NCBI RefSeq assembly: GCF_003473485.1
Contig: NC_053046.1
Coordinates: 9,000,001 to 9,064,000, forward strand
Direction: 5' to 3'
Source: Medicago truncatula
Taxonomy: Eukaryota > Streptophyta > Magnoliopsida > Fabales > Fabaceae
Length of the DNA stretch: 64,000 nt
Both the position numbers and the translations under genes were made by a program. Below are positions 22,502 to 34,378 of this stretch, in pieces. Within the stretch, counting starts at the first letter, position 1; every line of letters begins with the position of its first letter. The notes below the pieces were generated by a model. That model did no database searches. It had not been told where the DNA came from and saw nothing but the letters and a program-made list of their open reading frames with translations.

Positions 22502-24682
22502 TCAGATGAGAAGGTCGTCACCGAATTCTTCACTATCAGATGAGGACGAAGATGTATTTGTCAGGTCAGAAACAATCGCTTGAACCAAGGAAAAAACTTC
22601 ACTTTCTTCCCTCAATTTAAACTTTGCACACCTATATAAATTACAACAATATTCAGGAACAACGGTTAAATAATATTAGCTAAAACTTCAATTTTTCTGG
22701 GAATAAAATAGTCTCGAGAAAGTATTTACTGATTAGCAACTAAAGAAGATCGAAAAGCTGACATTATAGAAACTGTCCATTTTTTCCTCCTCCATCAACA
22801 CAGAAGGTAAAAAGGAAGTTTCTACGATGAAATTAGTAATGAAAGATTGGGGCCACATGAGTTTTTTTCATTAACAGTGAGAGCTAAGATATAATTAAAT
22901 GTGGTAGATAACAAAAAGCAACTAAAATTATAACAAATATAAACAACACCATAAATAGATTAGTTGGATAGCTGAACAGGTTTGAGCTAAGGGTTGAGGA
23001 GTTGGAGGTACCGGTTCAAACCCAAGCGAAGGAGAAAAACTAATCTAACAACTAATTACTAACATTTGTCATTACAAAAAAAAAACATGAATAGATTAGT
23101 TGTAAAATCAATTGATTGATCAAACATGACAACCTTAGGTGATGAGATCTATAGGTAACAACAAACCTTCCTTTCTCCAAATAGAATGGAAAAAAGGAAG
23201 TTAAAATAGGTAACATCAAGTTCATGAGTTTTTAAAAGGAAGTTAAAATACGTGTCTTACGATTAAAATTAATTACGATTTCAAAAGGAGCATCAAATTT
23301 AATTACTTAATGAAAATCAAATATTAGAAGCTACATCCTTACCTCCTTGAGTAGACATTCAACACCTCAACATTGTCTCCATTTACAGCCTCCTTCAATG
23401 AGATTAGACTTGGAATATGTGGAATTACTTCAACTAATTTTGATTGAGCCCCGTGAACTTGAAAAACTCTGAATCCATGTTTCTCGGGTTCATAGTAGAC
23501 TAAACAATTGTACGATTCATAAAACAATATGCAAGCACTCTCTTCAAACAGTTTTACCGGCCAACAAAAACCACTAGACGGATATTCAGGTATGCCCAAA
23601 GGACCGGCGGAAGTATCAATGCTGTAAACCTTAGTCCAAGACCATACTCCTTCATAACCCAAGTTGCAACATCAAAGAGAGAGGATGAGTCACAAATGTA
23701 AAGAAATCCCCTTAATTCTCCCATGTTGATTCTCCTGTCTGTAATTCCGTCTACGATTCTACCATTTTGAAAAACATGTGGAGGGGAAGGAAAAGATTGG
23801 AACCTCTCATTTTCCAAATTGAAACACAATATTGACATTTGCAGAAAATCAAATCTGATCCAATGAAGTGCGCCATTCACACAAGTCGGATAATTAAGAC
23901 TCCAAATAGACAGTTGAGGATCCACTTCAACATTTCTCCATGATGGTGTTCCCAGTGTGTATCTCAAGGATCGCACGCTCAAACACAAAGTTATTGTCAC
24001 CTCTAACATGTCTCGTCCATATTTTTATCACCTTATAATCATTAGTTTTAGGTTGATAACCAAAACCAACATGCTCTTGGTTTATTACCCGCTTTGTGGA
24101 TAACCTGGTAGAAGTCATGGTAGCGTTAGGAAGTCTTATGAATTCCCCAGTGACTGGGTTGCATACCACTAAAGGGAAGCCATTGCTAAATGGGTCACAT
24201 AAACAAAGCAAGCCATTGCATGAATTCACAACATCTAAGTTGGCAATGTCTATGTTGCAAGCAACAAGATTCTCCCTACTCCCATTGTTGAATATAAACT
24301 CCAGCTTTACATGATTGTTGCTTCCAAGTTCAAAATTCTTAAGCTCGCACTCGAGAAGGGACAACATTCTTGCCTCCGGTTTATAGTCATAAGTCCGAAT
24401 CATGAGACTAATTGGTGCTCGCTCAAATTGCAATTTAGCAAAATGTGGTTATGAAATAATTGTTTTCCAAATCTTGCACACACATCTACAAATAAGAAGA
24501 GACTTAATGGGAAGATGAAGCAGAATGTGGTTAGTGAGGTGAGATGGAAGATTAGCAAAGTAAGGGCAAAGTTCATGACTTTCTGCCTCATCAACTTTCC
24601 CTTTTGCTTTATTGCACTTTTGGATAGCCCTTGGAGGGGCAACTGAGCCCTTTCTTCTTCTCATGGCTACACTAAATTGCAA
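22502..24682 (-). pseudogene. F-box protein with FBA-type C-terminal domain, broken
   Basis: F-box proteins choose substrates for SCF ligases through SKP1. Exon 1 runs from 24682 (or the ATG at 24664, MRRRKGSV) to about 23343. It carries the F-box NLPSHLTNHILLHLPIKSLL with CRCVCKIWKTIIS, then the F-box-associated (CPR30-like) domain: LVACNIDIANLDVVNSCNGL, LVVCNPVTGEFIRLPNAT, VGFGYQPKTNDYKVIKIW, PTCVNGALHWIRFD. A TAA follows IIS at 24449, a frameshift lies near 23955 (EIHT/LGTPSWRNVEVDP) and another near 23645 (KEYGVWSWTKVYSIDT). The donor AG|GTAAGG at about 23342 joins in frame to exon 2 (22502-22631), which encodes RCAKFKLREESEVFSLVQAI and a Ser/Asp/Glu tail. Three lesions make a functional product unlikely unless they are sequence errors. 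Confidence 0.87.
22954..23102 (+). mobile_element. SINE with 13-bp target duplications
   Basis: The body is 22967-23089. A box-B-like GGTTCAAACCC lies at about 23011, an A-box-like stretch precedes it, and the body ends in A(10). AATAGATTAGTTG flanks it exactly at 22954-22966 and 23090-23102. It lies in the intron between the F-box exons. Confidence 0.82.
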
Positions 24683-24984
24683 AAAGGAAAGGAAACAAAA
24701 TAAGTAACTTAAACCCTAAAAAAATCATATTTGACAGATATCGCAGAGGCAAAAAGAGAAACTGAGGGTTAGTTTGGTAAGACATAAATTTAAGCTTATG
24801 GCTTATAGCTTATAAGCCCGTATGATTAAAAAATATCCGTTTGGTTACTAACATTTTACACGAGCTTATAGCTTATTTTCATGAGCTTATATCGGTTTTT
24901 GATAAGCTAATTCAAGTAGCTTATAGCTAATCACTTTTTTATCTCAATTTTACCTCTGCAATCTTAATTGGAAAAAAATAGACA

Positions 24985-25129
24985 CTCCCTCCGTATTTAA
25001 ATATAAACAAATTTTAACTTTTAGATTCATTTAATTAATGATGTATGTAGTCTATAATATAAATCACATACATTATTAATTGAATGAACCTAAAAGTCAA
25101 AATTTGCTTATATTTAAAAACGGAGGGAG
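24985..25129. mobile_element. Stowaway MITE
   Basis: Terminal inverted repeats CTCCCTCCGT / ACGGAGGGAG; TA follows at the right, the left TA is not preserved. The arms pair over most of the length (AACCTAAAAGTCAAAATTTG versus its diverged complement). Confidence 0.85.
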
Positions 25130-25139
25130 TATTAATTAA

Positions 25140-25353
25140 GGTTAATAGTGTTTTATCCCCCTTTAATATAGGTCATTTCCCGTTTTTCCCCCTGTAAATT
25201 TTTTTATTTATTTATTTACCCCCTATAAAAAAAATTGTTTTGGAATACCCCTAATAGGTCATTCAAAAACCAATTTTATTTTATTTTTTGCAGAAATTTT
25301 CATTTTTGAATGACCTATATATTACATTACATAGGGTAAAACACCATTAACCC
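25140..25353. mobile_element. MITE with 10-bp target duplication
   Basis: Termini GGTTAATAGTGTTTTA and TAAAACACCATTAACC are inverted. TATTAATTAA flanks it at 25130-25139 and 25354-25363. The left duplication begins one base from the Stowaway end, so it inserted after the Stowaway. Confidence 0.82.
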
Positions 25354-26124
25354 TATTAATTAAACACTAGTGTCATTTCATACTTTTAAGCTACTTCAAC
25401 TGTTAATTGTACTAAACACTACAAATTCAATCAGTTAGCTTGTCTCTATAAGTTATAAGTTAGCTTATAAGACATCTACTATAGGTTCATCCAATATATA
25501 CTAGTTATTCAGTTATCCGCTATTTTTTATTTTTTTACCAAACAGAGCATAAGAAGCAAGAAGGAAAAGAAGTTTGTTTAAATTAAACACTGAAAATGTG
25601 AGAGTATGAATTTAATATTAAAAACTACTACAAGCTTAGCTTAGAGTGTGATTAGCAAATAAGAAAAATGGGTTTGGAAAAATCATTACAATATAGAAAT
25701 GCTGATTAGTCATAAACAAAGATGAGTGAAGAATGAACGAAAGTACCTTGGAGAAGTTACGTACTGTAATAGCTTCACAGCGAAGGAGAGCGATGGTAGG
25801 TAGAACTTGTAAGAAGCTGATGTTTATTCTCGTAAAAAAAAAATGCTGATGTTTATATAAAAATTCATGTTTTGTTATTATGAATTTTTCTACAAAATTC
25901 AAAAATATGAATTGCACATATGTGTTTACTTTAAAAGAGGTACCAAAAGTGAAGATGGAAAATTTTTGAGGGATTAAAAGTTGAAGGAAAATTTTAAAAG
26001 GACTAAAACAAAAAGTTGGTATATTTATATAGACTAAAAACATATTTAACCCTTCTTTCATTTATGACTAAATACATTTTGGAATCCTTTAATATTTTTT
26101 AGTACAAATTAAACACTACCCAGT

Positions 26125-26240
26125 TTTTGTTTTCTTAAGTAGTTTAGTGACTAGAATTCGAATGCTCGGGGTTTGAACTTCAGCCGCCCCTACATATAAT
26201 AATGCATTGTTTACAATTGAGCTATACTCGCGGGACTACT
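26125..26240 (-). mobile_element. SINE fragment, minus strand
   Basis: Reverse complement shows an A-box-like GAGTATAGCTCAATTG, a box B GTTCAAACCCC, and the tail CACTAAACTACTTAAG before an A-rich end, the layout of a common legume tRNA-derived SINE. Same family as 53262-53393. Intervening frames at 25636-26061 are not genes. Confidence 0.7.
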
Positions 26241-26357
26241 ATCCAATTTATTATGGATTATTTGTTAATTAAATAGTGAGAGCAGGTGTAACTAGCGGTT
26301 TTCAATAGATGTAATGATAGAAGAAGTGAGAATCGAAGAGAAATCTGGAAGTTGGAA

Positions 26358-28732
26358 ATGGTTAGAGTAAGCAAAGAGTTGATGCAAAAAGCAGCGACAC
26401 TAGTCTCCGACTTCCTCGTTTGCCCTCTTTCCAAACAACCCCTCAGGTAAAGAGTTACCTCATTTCTTTTCAATTTAGCTGCAAAATATAAACCCTAATC
26501 ATCTTTTCTTTTCTTTTCTTTTCTTTTTATAGGTATTGCCAGGAATCAAATTCCTTAATCAGTGATGCTATCGCCGTTTCATTTCCGGTTAGTTCCCAAT
26601 TTCCCTCTGTAAACTCAATCAATGAGTAATAACTGATTTCATTAATTTCTGACTACATATCAAATTTTGCAATTCTCAGATAAAGACCTCAGGGGAGGTT
26701 ACTGCAATTTTCCCTTACCAATTTATGTCATTTATTCTATTAGTCTCTAAACTACTATCAACTTAGTTACAACAAACTTGTAGGAGAATAGATTGATACA
26801 ACTCTACAATTTCAGGCATCAAACAGGGCATTTACTAAAGAGTGAGTTGAACCACATAAAAGAGTATTGATGATGAGGGTTATGTAACCAGGAATTCATA
26901 TCATTGAAGGAACCAATCTTGCATTCCCTCTGCTCCTATTTATAACAGACTTTTAGGTCAACAAAAGTTGATGTATCTAGTTCAAAATTTCAACTAGATA
27001 CACATCAATATACGTTGACTCAAATGTCTCTTATAAATAGGACCACCGCTGGGAGTATATAGTTTATAATTAGTTTTTTCGACAAAAAGGAGCTCATTTA
27101 TTTGTGAAAATATTGTGGTAGGCGAGGGTGAGGCACTTGTGCGTGTAGCTGCACATTCGCATGTTTCGTATTGTTGATCTTTCGGACCATATAGCACTTC
27201 TCTTTACTAAATAACTTCGATTGCTAAAGAGAAATTATCAGTTTATCACTGTCCTCCCTTCCCCTCCGAACACAACCCAAATGAAGATATCACTGAATAT
27301 CAGGACAGTTTGGAGTTCGGTAATGGGTTTAGGCCCCGTTTGGATAAACAACTTATATAGATGCTTATAGTATTAGGGCTTATAACATTAGAGCTTATAT
27401 CATAAGCTCTTATACTTGATAAGCTATTTATGTTTGGATATGTACACTAAAAAGTACTTACATAAATTGAAGTGTTTGGATGTGACATTACATAAGCAAT
27501 TATCGAAATCTTAAATATTTTTAATTTAACGAAAAAATCAAAGAATCGAACCACAATTATCAAGATTTTTTTTGATAAAATTAATCAAGATGTAAAAAAC
27601 AATATTATAATATATTAATTATAATTATATATATAGTATAATCAATATTCGTCCTTAAAAAAATATCAATATTCATATAAGACAAAATTAACATTCGAGG
27701 TGTAAATAAATAGTCTAAACATCATTATACACAAGTATAATAATATATGATAAGCTTTCTTTTAAAAAAAAGTATAATAATATAAATATAAACTTGAGAA
27801 ATTATGATTGTAAACTTACCATATATATAGATATTAATGTACAGTTTGTTACCAAAAAAAGACAAATTAAGTTTGTTTTTTTTATTCAGTTTCATTTTGT
27901 TACGTAACAAAAAAATAATAAAAATCATCCTTAAAAAAAAATCTTTGTTACGTGTGTTACTTTAGTAAGATAAGTATATAGCAATTTTGTTACTCATGCA
28001 CAACCAAAGATAACTAACATTATAATTAAAATATATGTTTTTTTTTTCTAAAAACAAAAAAATAAAATAAAAATATATGTTTTGAAAAAGTAGATCCAGA
28101 GAGAATCGAAGAAGGTTACATAAATTCATAAGCTCCTTGTTAAGCCGGAGGGTAAGCTGAAAATTTAGGCTTATTAAAATATGGCATAAGCAGCTTATGA
28201 AACTATGATAAGCTATTTTTATTTATTTACCCAAACACCTTTAAAAAGGCTTATGGGAGTAGATAAGCCCACATAAGCTCAAAATAAGCCAATCCAAACG
28301 GGGCCTTAATCAAGTGAATTTTTAATACAAGCTTATATAAACTGTTATTTGTATAATTTAAGAGAAAACGTATGTGGTAAACTTTGCATAGGTTCTGAAC
28401 AACCTGATTCTTTTAATTTTTGTGGAATTATGAGATAAACTTAAACAACCTGTGTACTGTTTTCATAGGTTCCTCCAAACACTTATACAAGTACTTTTGT
28501 CAATAAAATTAGTTTAGATAAACTCTCTTCTAAACGTATACTTGGGCACTACGGCGTAATTGATAATTATTGGTAATCAAATTGTGTATGTAGTTTTAGT
28601 GATGACTTATTTAATTTGTGTTTTCATTTTACCTGCTAGATAAAGAATGGGATACCTTGCTTGGTTCCAAGAGATGGGAAGATACTTAACGAAGAAGATG
28701 CATCGAAACCAGATAATGATACCAATTTATAA
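26358..28732 (+). CDS. PREY / UPF0434 (Trm112-like) small protein, three exons
   Basis: Exons 26358-26446, 26533-26587 and 28640-28732 join to 78 residues: MVRVSKELMQKAATLVSDFL, VCPLSKQPLRYCQESNSLI, SDAIAVSFPIKNGIPCLVP, then a short polar tail ending NDTNL. Splice sites are canonical (CAG|GTAAAG, TATAG|GTATTG, CCG|GTTAGT, GCTAG|ATAAAG) and all phases fit. The CPLSK.PLRY and IKNGIPCLVP motifs define the PREY/UPF0434 family; the mitochondrial PREY of animals supports complex I assembly and coenzyme Q synthesis, and plant members are poorly known. No long transit peptide is seen. Intron 2 (2052 bp) carries a Stowaway-like element and a 974-bp Tourist-like element, but the coding sequence is intact. 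Confidence 0.88.
26924..27057. mobile_element. Stowaway-like foldback in PREY intron 2
   Basis: Left TTCCCTCTGCTCCTATTTAT; right complement ATAAATAGGACCACCGCTGG then GAGTA. The arms also share AGACTTTTAGGTCAAC, diverged. Confidence 0.65.
27332..28305. mobile_element. Tourist-like (PIF/Harbinger-type) foldback element
   Basis: Perfect 14-bp terminal repeats GGCCCCGTTTGGAT / ATCCAAACGGGGCC, with TTA on both sides (27329-27331 and 28306-28308), the 3-bp target of PIF/Harbinger elements. It is 974 bp with no transposase frame, inside PREY intron 2. Frame 27725-27928 lies within it and is not a gene. Confidence 0.85.
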
Positions 28733-31172
28733 GAGAATCCAGGAAGAAGTTCTTAAGATGATGAACTTTGAGAGACATTTAAGGTTTTGAGTTTAGTTTC
28801 GCAGGGATGTTTTTGTCTTCTCTATGTTTTTCCTCATGATGGTCACACTCTCTGTGAACATGCTGTTGGTAGAATTTTGTGTAACAAAGAAGTTATGCTT
28901 TAACACTTTTGGGGAGGACTGAAATATGATTCTTCCTTCTATGGAAAAATAAATCTCTAAATTTACACCTTATTTTCACTGTTTGAATATTTTAACCAAT
29001 GTTAGTAGGTTGATTTGTTGTATCTCTTTCTTTAATAATTCAAAGTTTATACGTTATACATTTTAAAAGTTTGTTGGTGATACATATTACTTCTATATTG
29101 TCATAAAAAAACATAATACTTCTATAGAAGATAAAGATAAGGTTCTTTGCATATATGTATGAAGGATTTGGTATGTAATATTAACAGCTCTGTTAATCGA
29201 ACTCTGTTACTGTTGAGAATCAAGCTAAAGGTGATAACATTGTGATTTCTGAGGCATGAAAACATGAATGATGTCAACTGTATCTTTAAGATCTAATGAA
29301 CTTGATCCTCTCCCACAGTGCAGCAGTGCATCATTTTTTTTTTTTAAACTAAGACAGCATACAACCACATGCTGTATAACTTTTGTACATGAATATTTTT
29401 TGCTACACTGGAAGAAGATTCAGGTGCTTACTTAACTGAGACAATACATTTGAAGTTGAAAGTAATGGTATGCCTCAAATGAGGTCTGGTGGCTTGACTT
29501 GTCTTTTCCTGCTTACACCTTTCTATTTGTTTTCTGTTTTTTCTTTTTAACATCAAATTCCGTCATATTTTTAAGATATTCCAATTTGAGCTAGTTTTAT
29601 TATAAGGAAAATGCTTAACATAGCGATAAGTAGTATCACGAGGAGATCACGATAGAAATAGCAGCGTTGCACACTTGAAAGTTTGACCATAATAACACCC
29701 ACAACCTCCTTGTTTTCCGGCCATAACAAGTTTTACTTGGTATTGAGGTTGAGTGATTTTTAAGGTGCTATGCATTTACAAACCACACAGCCAAGAGATC
29801 TGTTTTGTCCAAGCTGGTAATTAAAGCGTGCATAATTGTGACATATTTTTTGTTTGTATGGCAAAAGAAAAACACTACATAGAAGTAATTTGACCAATAA
29901 ATCTGATATTGACAACTTGACTCGTTACTTGACATCTTCACTTCCTTTCTACGTTTTACACAAACGACCTACCAATAACTTAGTTTGAAATCAGCTTAAG
30001 TGTGAAAGAGGAAAATGATTCACATATATCTTTAGATTCACATGATTGTCAAATGAAATCTATCTGCAAATTTATTTTGCGTGTAGTGTACTATATATCT
30101 AAATTCATTATACCATATGATCTTATGATGCTCTGCACATTTCAAGAGCAATCAAGTTTTCTGTTGAATCACGAATTGGCATATATCACCTTTGCCTTGT
30201 TGCGTAAAAATGGAGCAGCTGTAGCACCAACTTTTAAAGAATTTTATTTAAATATATAACTTTTATTTCATTTCTTTTAGATAAAAGCTAAAGAGTTTAA
30301 TTGATGCACTGCCAGTATAAAATATTTTTACATTATCATCTAATCAGAGATTATCGCGTGTCCATGTTACACTATTAATTTCTAACCATTCTTTCAAGAG
30401 TGGGGTGATGTGTCAAAACAATGGATTTTGATTCGATGTCGGTGTTAAACAGTTTTGTCCTTGCAATCTATATCCTATTAATCCAAAGCCTAAAGCCTTT
30501 AAGAAGGTCAGTCATTGTCAAATAAAGAGTTTGCTTGTGATTTACCCAACAATGTTTAAAGCACCATAGTAGAATCCACACATTTGCATTCATTCAGTTG
30601 TGTATCTCCATTGCAAATAGTCATCAATTAAAACTTAACTGATGACCAAAATTTGGTAAAAGAAGTTATTCTCGTACAAATCTTCAGGGATTAATCCTAA
30701 ATGCTTTCTCATACAAGTAAATCTCCAACTACATAGTTCAAATACCAAAACATCTATCATTTGTGTTATGTTGATAATTGAAAATTTTAATAGTGTCCCA
30801 TATCTATCAACATATTTTTATGTCTCATATGAAGATGCCAAGATAATGACAAGAATATATTAACATAATTAGGAAAGTAAAAAAAAAAAAAAAAAAAGAT
30901 GAAAAAATATAATCTAGCACGAGTACATATACTATAGACAAGTTAGGCATCCAGTAGTTTATATATATAGGTCAAGAGTAACACTCTTATGTTGGTATAA
31001 CCACATCATGTTTGGACCCTAGAAACTGTCGCAGAAACCTTACATCTAACCACCCTTTCAAACCAAGCTATATGACTAAACACTACCTATAATTGTGACA
31101 ATAAGACCCATTAGTTAACACTCAATTTCTTAATAAGGATCTAATAGAGATGCTTACCCTTCAAAAATTAAG
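28733..31172. other. Intergenic, no gene seen
   Basis: 3' flank of the PREY-like gene and 5' flank of the RING gene. An 85-codon frame at 30002-30259 has no recognised family. An A-run of about 20 lies near 30879-30898. A TATATATATAGG stretch near 30959-30970 could serve the RING gene. Confidence 0.5.
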
Positions 31173-31568
31173 ATGACACTCCAAGGCTTTGTATCACTTA
31201 TCTTCAATTTAATTGGCCTAGCAGAAACCCAAACAAACAATGATGCAATTTTACCTTACATTGTTGCCACCTCAATTGTCCCAAACAAGACCAATCAACA
31301 ATCATCAGAATCTTCATCAACAACAAATGATGTTGGTTTGTGTTGTGTATGCTTGTCAATGTTAAACAACAAAGATGAAATTCGTGTGCTTCCTTGTTCA
31401 CACGAATTTCACAAGGTTTGTGTAGATAGTTGGCTAAAGGGTCATCATAAAACATGTCCATTGTGTCGTTTTTCAATGGGAGTTGAAGAAAAGTCTCATC
31501 ATCGTGCTGAAATGTTCAGTGAAGAGATGCTAATATGGTTTTCTTCTTTCCATATAGCTGGTATGTAA
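31173..31568 (+). CDS. RING-H2 E3 ubiquitin ligase, small
   Basis: A single-exon gene of 131 residues. The RING-H2 ligands are visible: C57, C60, C75, H77, H80, C83, C95, C98, in the order CCVC - LPCSHEFHKVC - TCPLC. That is C-x2-C-x14-C-x-H-x2-H-x2-C-x11-C-x2-C, a normal cross-brace zinc site that recruits E2 enzymes. The conserved W of VDSWL is present. Residues 3-17 (LQGFVSLIFNLIGLA) are hydrophobic and could be a short membrane anchor or signal; there is no GLD motif, so it is not a classic ATL. The linker 36-56 is Ser/Thr/Asn/Gln-rich. The tail ends WFSSFHIAGM. Members of this kind often respond to stress; the substrate cannot be told. Confidence 0.87.
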   Translation: MTLQGFVSLIFNLIGLAETQTNNDAILPYIVATSIVPNKTNQQSSESSSTTNDVGLCCVCLSMLNNKDEIRVLPCSHEFHKVCVDSWLKGHHKTCPLCRFSMGVEEKSHHRAEMFSEEMLIWFSSFHIAGM

Positions 31569-31891
31569 ATGTAATGATCTAAAGAGATTCACCAGTGAAT
31601 TTTTCTTCTTTTACTACAAGCAGAGACTTTCTGTTTCTTTTGTAATTTTGTTGCTGCAAGGCATACGAATCATCTTAAGCAAGTAGTGCTAATGTCAATG
31701 TGTATATCATCTTTATGCTAATCATTTTTTTTACTAAGAACTCTCCATTTTTTGTTTCAAAATGTTGTTTCTGAAATGAAATGCAAATTTTTTGAATTCC
31801 ATAGATAAATTTCTTGATATTAGCTTTTGGAATTGGAAGGTTAAAAAAACACAGCACCAAATAATTCGACTGTGATAATGGTTAAAAAATT

Positions 31892-31962
31892 TCCATTGCC
31901 GGGAATCGAACCCGGGTCTCCTGGGTGAAAGCCAGATATCCTAACCGCTGGACGACAATGGA
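31892..31962 (-). tRNA. trnE-UUC: tRNA-Glu (anticodon TTC)
   Basis: On the minus strand the acceptor stem TCCATTG pairs with CAATGGA, the D arm is GTCC-AGCGGTTA-GGAT, the anticodon arm is TCTGG-CTTTCAC-CCAGG with TTC, and the T arm is CCGGG-TTCGATT-CCCGG. Box B GGTTCGATTCC is intact. A run of six T (31889-31884) just downstream is a pol III terminator. No intron. It is a nuclear-type gene. Confidence 0.96.
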
Positions 31963-32555
31963 ATTCTTGTGAAAGATCGCAAGTTTTATAAATATATATT
32001 AGATGGCTGTTTTGTCATTCAAGGAAATGAATATACAAGAACCATTTAAAGATGGGATCTCATTGAACTAAGACAACAAAGGGTTTTCTGGATTTGCAAA
32101 GTAATATGAATAATTTTGTTTAGACTATAAAATAGGAAATAGAGGAGAGTACGAGGAAAAACTTCTAAAAACATTAGTGAATGAAATTGAGCTTGTAAAC
32201 ACTAAAAACGCTATAGTGATATATATGTCAGATGGCTATATTAATTAAATCAAATGGAAGCGAATAACTTAATTAACAAATTGAGATAAATAGTGAGGTT
32301 TTGGTAATTTTATGAATTTGTTGAAAGAGTTGGAGATTACTAGGTAATTATGCTACCAAAACCATAAACTCATTAAAAAAAGGCATGGTAATTTAAAATG
32401 TCTAATAAACATGTATTTTGTCAATTGAATAGAACACACCTACATTTTGTCATTATCATATCCCACCAAAGATCAAAAGTGGAGGAATTTGAAATAATAG
32501 AGGTAGACTAAAAAAATTGCATGAAAAAGAATGACATCCAAAATTTGGAATTTAA
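31963..32555. other. Intergenic, no gene seen
   Basis: AT-rich DNA upstream of the tRNA (minus strand). No feature was recognised. Confidence 0.5.
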
Positions 32556-32559
32556 GATA

Positions 32560-33295
32560 ACAATTAATCAAATGACACCTAATAATTAACAAAACAAATC
32601 ATCATAATGTTAGGACTTCCATGGGGCATACACTGAAGACTTCCATGGGGGCATACACTGAATTGTATCTTCACACTAGACTAAAAGCAGCAACACAATT
32701 GAGATTGATATCACATCGTCATCCAAAGTCCTAAGGCATTATGTATAAGGGTCAGCTCACTTATATGTTGCTCAACATCTACTCTTGAATTCATTGTGAA
32801 ATTTTAACTAACACTTGACACATTAATATGTCTCCATTAAGTGTGAGACTCTTCGTGCATGTAGTCTACCACTAAGGACCACTCTTGCTCCCCCGCAACC
32901 TTTAATCGTGATATGATACCACAGTTGGAGGAGCTAACACTGGTGTGAATCGATAGATTGGAGAAAGGGCAACCAACCAAGTAAAAATGATACTCCCTCC
33001 ATTTTTAAATATAAACAAAATTTACATTTTAGGTTCATTCATTTAATGTATGCGGTCTATATTATGAACCACATACATCATTAAATGAATGAACCTAAAA
33101 AGTCAATTTTTCTTATATTTAGAAATGGAGGGAGTACCACATCTTCAATCAAAATTTTAAGACATACTCCTTTATTTAATGTTGAACTTGACTAAACACT
33201 TGATACATCACAATATATTTTCATTAAATATAACGAAAATCTAGCCAGTACTTCGTATGAGTGTCCATACTAGTTTATATTACGTAGAAGTCAGA
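32560..33295 (-). repeat. Minus-strand copy of the 42.8-46.1 kb repeat family
   Basis: Read as the reverse complement it shows the same landmarks in the same order as the array at 42830-46090: ACTAGTATGGACACTC, GTGTCAAGTGTTAGTTAAAA, CAACATATAAGTGAG, CTTTGGATGACGATGTG and TGATTTGTTTTGTTA. A Stowaway element (32993-33134) splits it. Near 32612-32660 a 24-25-bp unit (GACTTCCATGGGGCATACAC) is present twice in tandem. Class unknown. Confidence 0.7.
32993..33134. mobile_element. Stowaway MITE with TA duplication
   Basis: Termini CTCCCTCCATTTTTAAATA and its complement ATTTAGAAATGGAGGGAG; TA on both sides (32991-32992, 33135-33136). Close relative of the one at 24985. Confidence 0.88.
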
Positions 33296-33299
33296 TATA

Positions 33300-34347
33300 A
33301 AATTTATGACTTTGAACGAGAATTAATGAAATGGATATGTTCAGATTTTCTTTTTTGAAATGGACCACTAATTTTTATTGATGATACTGCCATTTTTGTT
33401 TATCATTAATGACTAAACAAACACGTGCATATATAGAAAACCTAACGTAATAAATAAATAAAAACAAGTGAGACAAAGAAAAGTTGGTAATACTCCATAA
33501 ATTAACTTCTTGAGCTTTTCTTTTACGTTTAAGATAATTGTATTAAAAAAATCTAGCAAATAAGTTAAAGATCAAGATTGTAGAAATATAATGTAGGGTA
33601 TCATCAATTTATATGCACTCAACACTATAAAGAGCATAGGCGCCATTTAGGGTAGGAGAGGTGAATAGGTCTCATACCGTAGGAGAGCGTATAAAAAGAC
33701 AGTTTTTTTTTTTTTTTTGTTAAAATAACATGTGGTTAAGTTAAATTCTATTTAAGTTATTCAATTAACTGCAAGGGCAATGTTGGTATTTCATCTTAAA
33801 TAAAAATTATTTTTTCATCTAGATTTGGTTTATTGCTTCGTTGCTCTCTTCCTTGAACACCATTACAGTCATTTTTGCTCTACTGTTTGGATTGAAGAAC
33901 ACCACACACTCCATTATTTGCTCTTCCTTGCCTACAATGTTTGCTCTTCCTTATCCAATCATAAAAAGTGAACCGGCAGTCAAAGCAAGTGGTATTGCAA
34001 TAGACAGTATAGTTACACATATCTGAAAATATTTTTGCTTCAGCTTCTTTCGTGTTTGTGAGAGGAAATTGTGGCAAGTTAGAGAAAATTTGTTATTTTT
34101 ATCATATCCATTCTACCCTTGAGTTTTCACTTGGAGGGAATAAACATGGAACGAGCTTGCTGTGAATTTTTCCAATTTTTCCAACAATGACAAAAACACC
34201 ATTTCTTAAATTTGAATCCAAAAGCAATTGTATTTTTATAAATCAATATATATGTTAAAAAAATACAATCCTAGTCGGTCACTTATTGCAAATCTCAGCC
34301 ATTCAAAAGCTTCAAAGTAAATCCAATGGTTGACATCCATTTTTCAA

Positions 34348-34378
<31 letters not shown>

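Larger units (their letters stand above)
24765..25550. mobile_element. Foldback element hosting two nested MITEs
   Basis: Ends are inverted: TTAGTTTGGTAAG.. at the left and TTTTTTACCAAACAGAGC at the right, with 'cttatagcttataag' blocks inside both arms. A Stowaway (24985-25129) and a Mutator-like MITE (25140-25353) sit inside, so the outer element is the oldest of the three. Exact ends are uncertain. Confidence 0.65.

Noticed and set aside
25636-26061. 141-codon minus-strand frame
   Set aside because: AT-rich, Phe-rich translation without any motif; overlaps repeat-like sequence.
30002-30259. 85-codon plus-strand frame
   Set aside because: No family recognised, no clear promoter or splice sites; could be chance.
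33841-34077. Overlapping frames on both strands
   Set aside because: Neither shows a recognisable domain.
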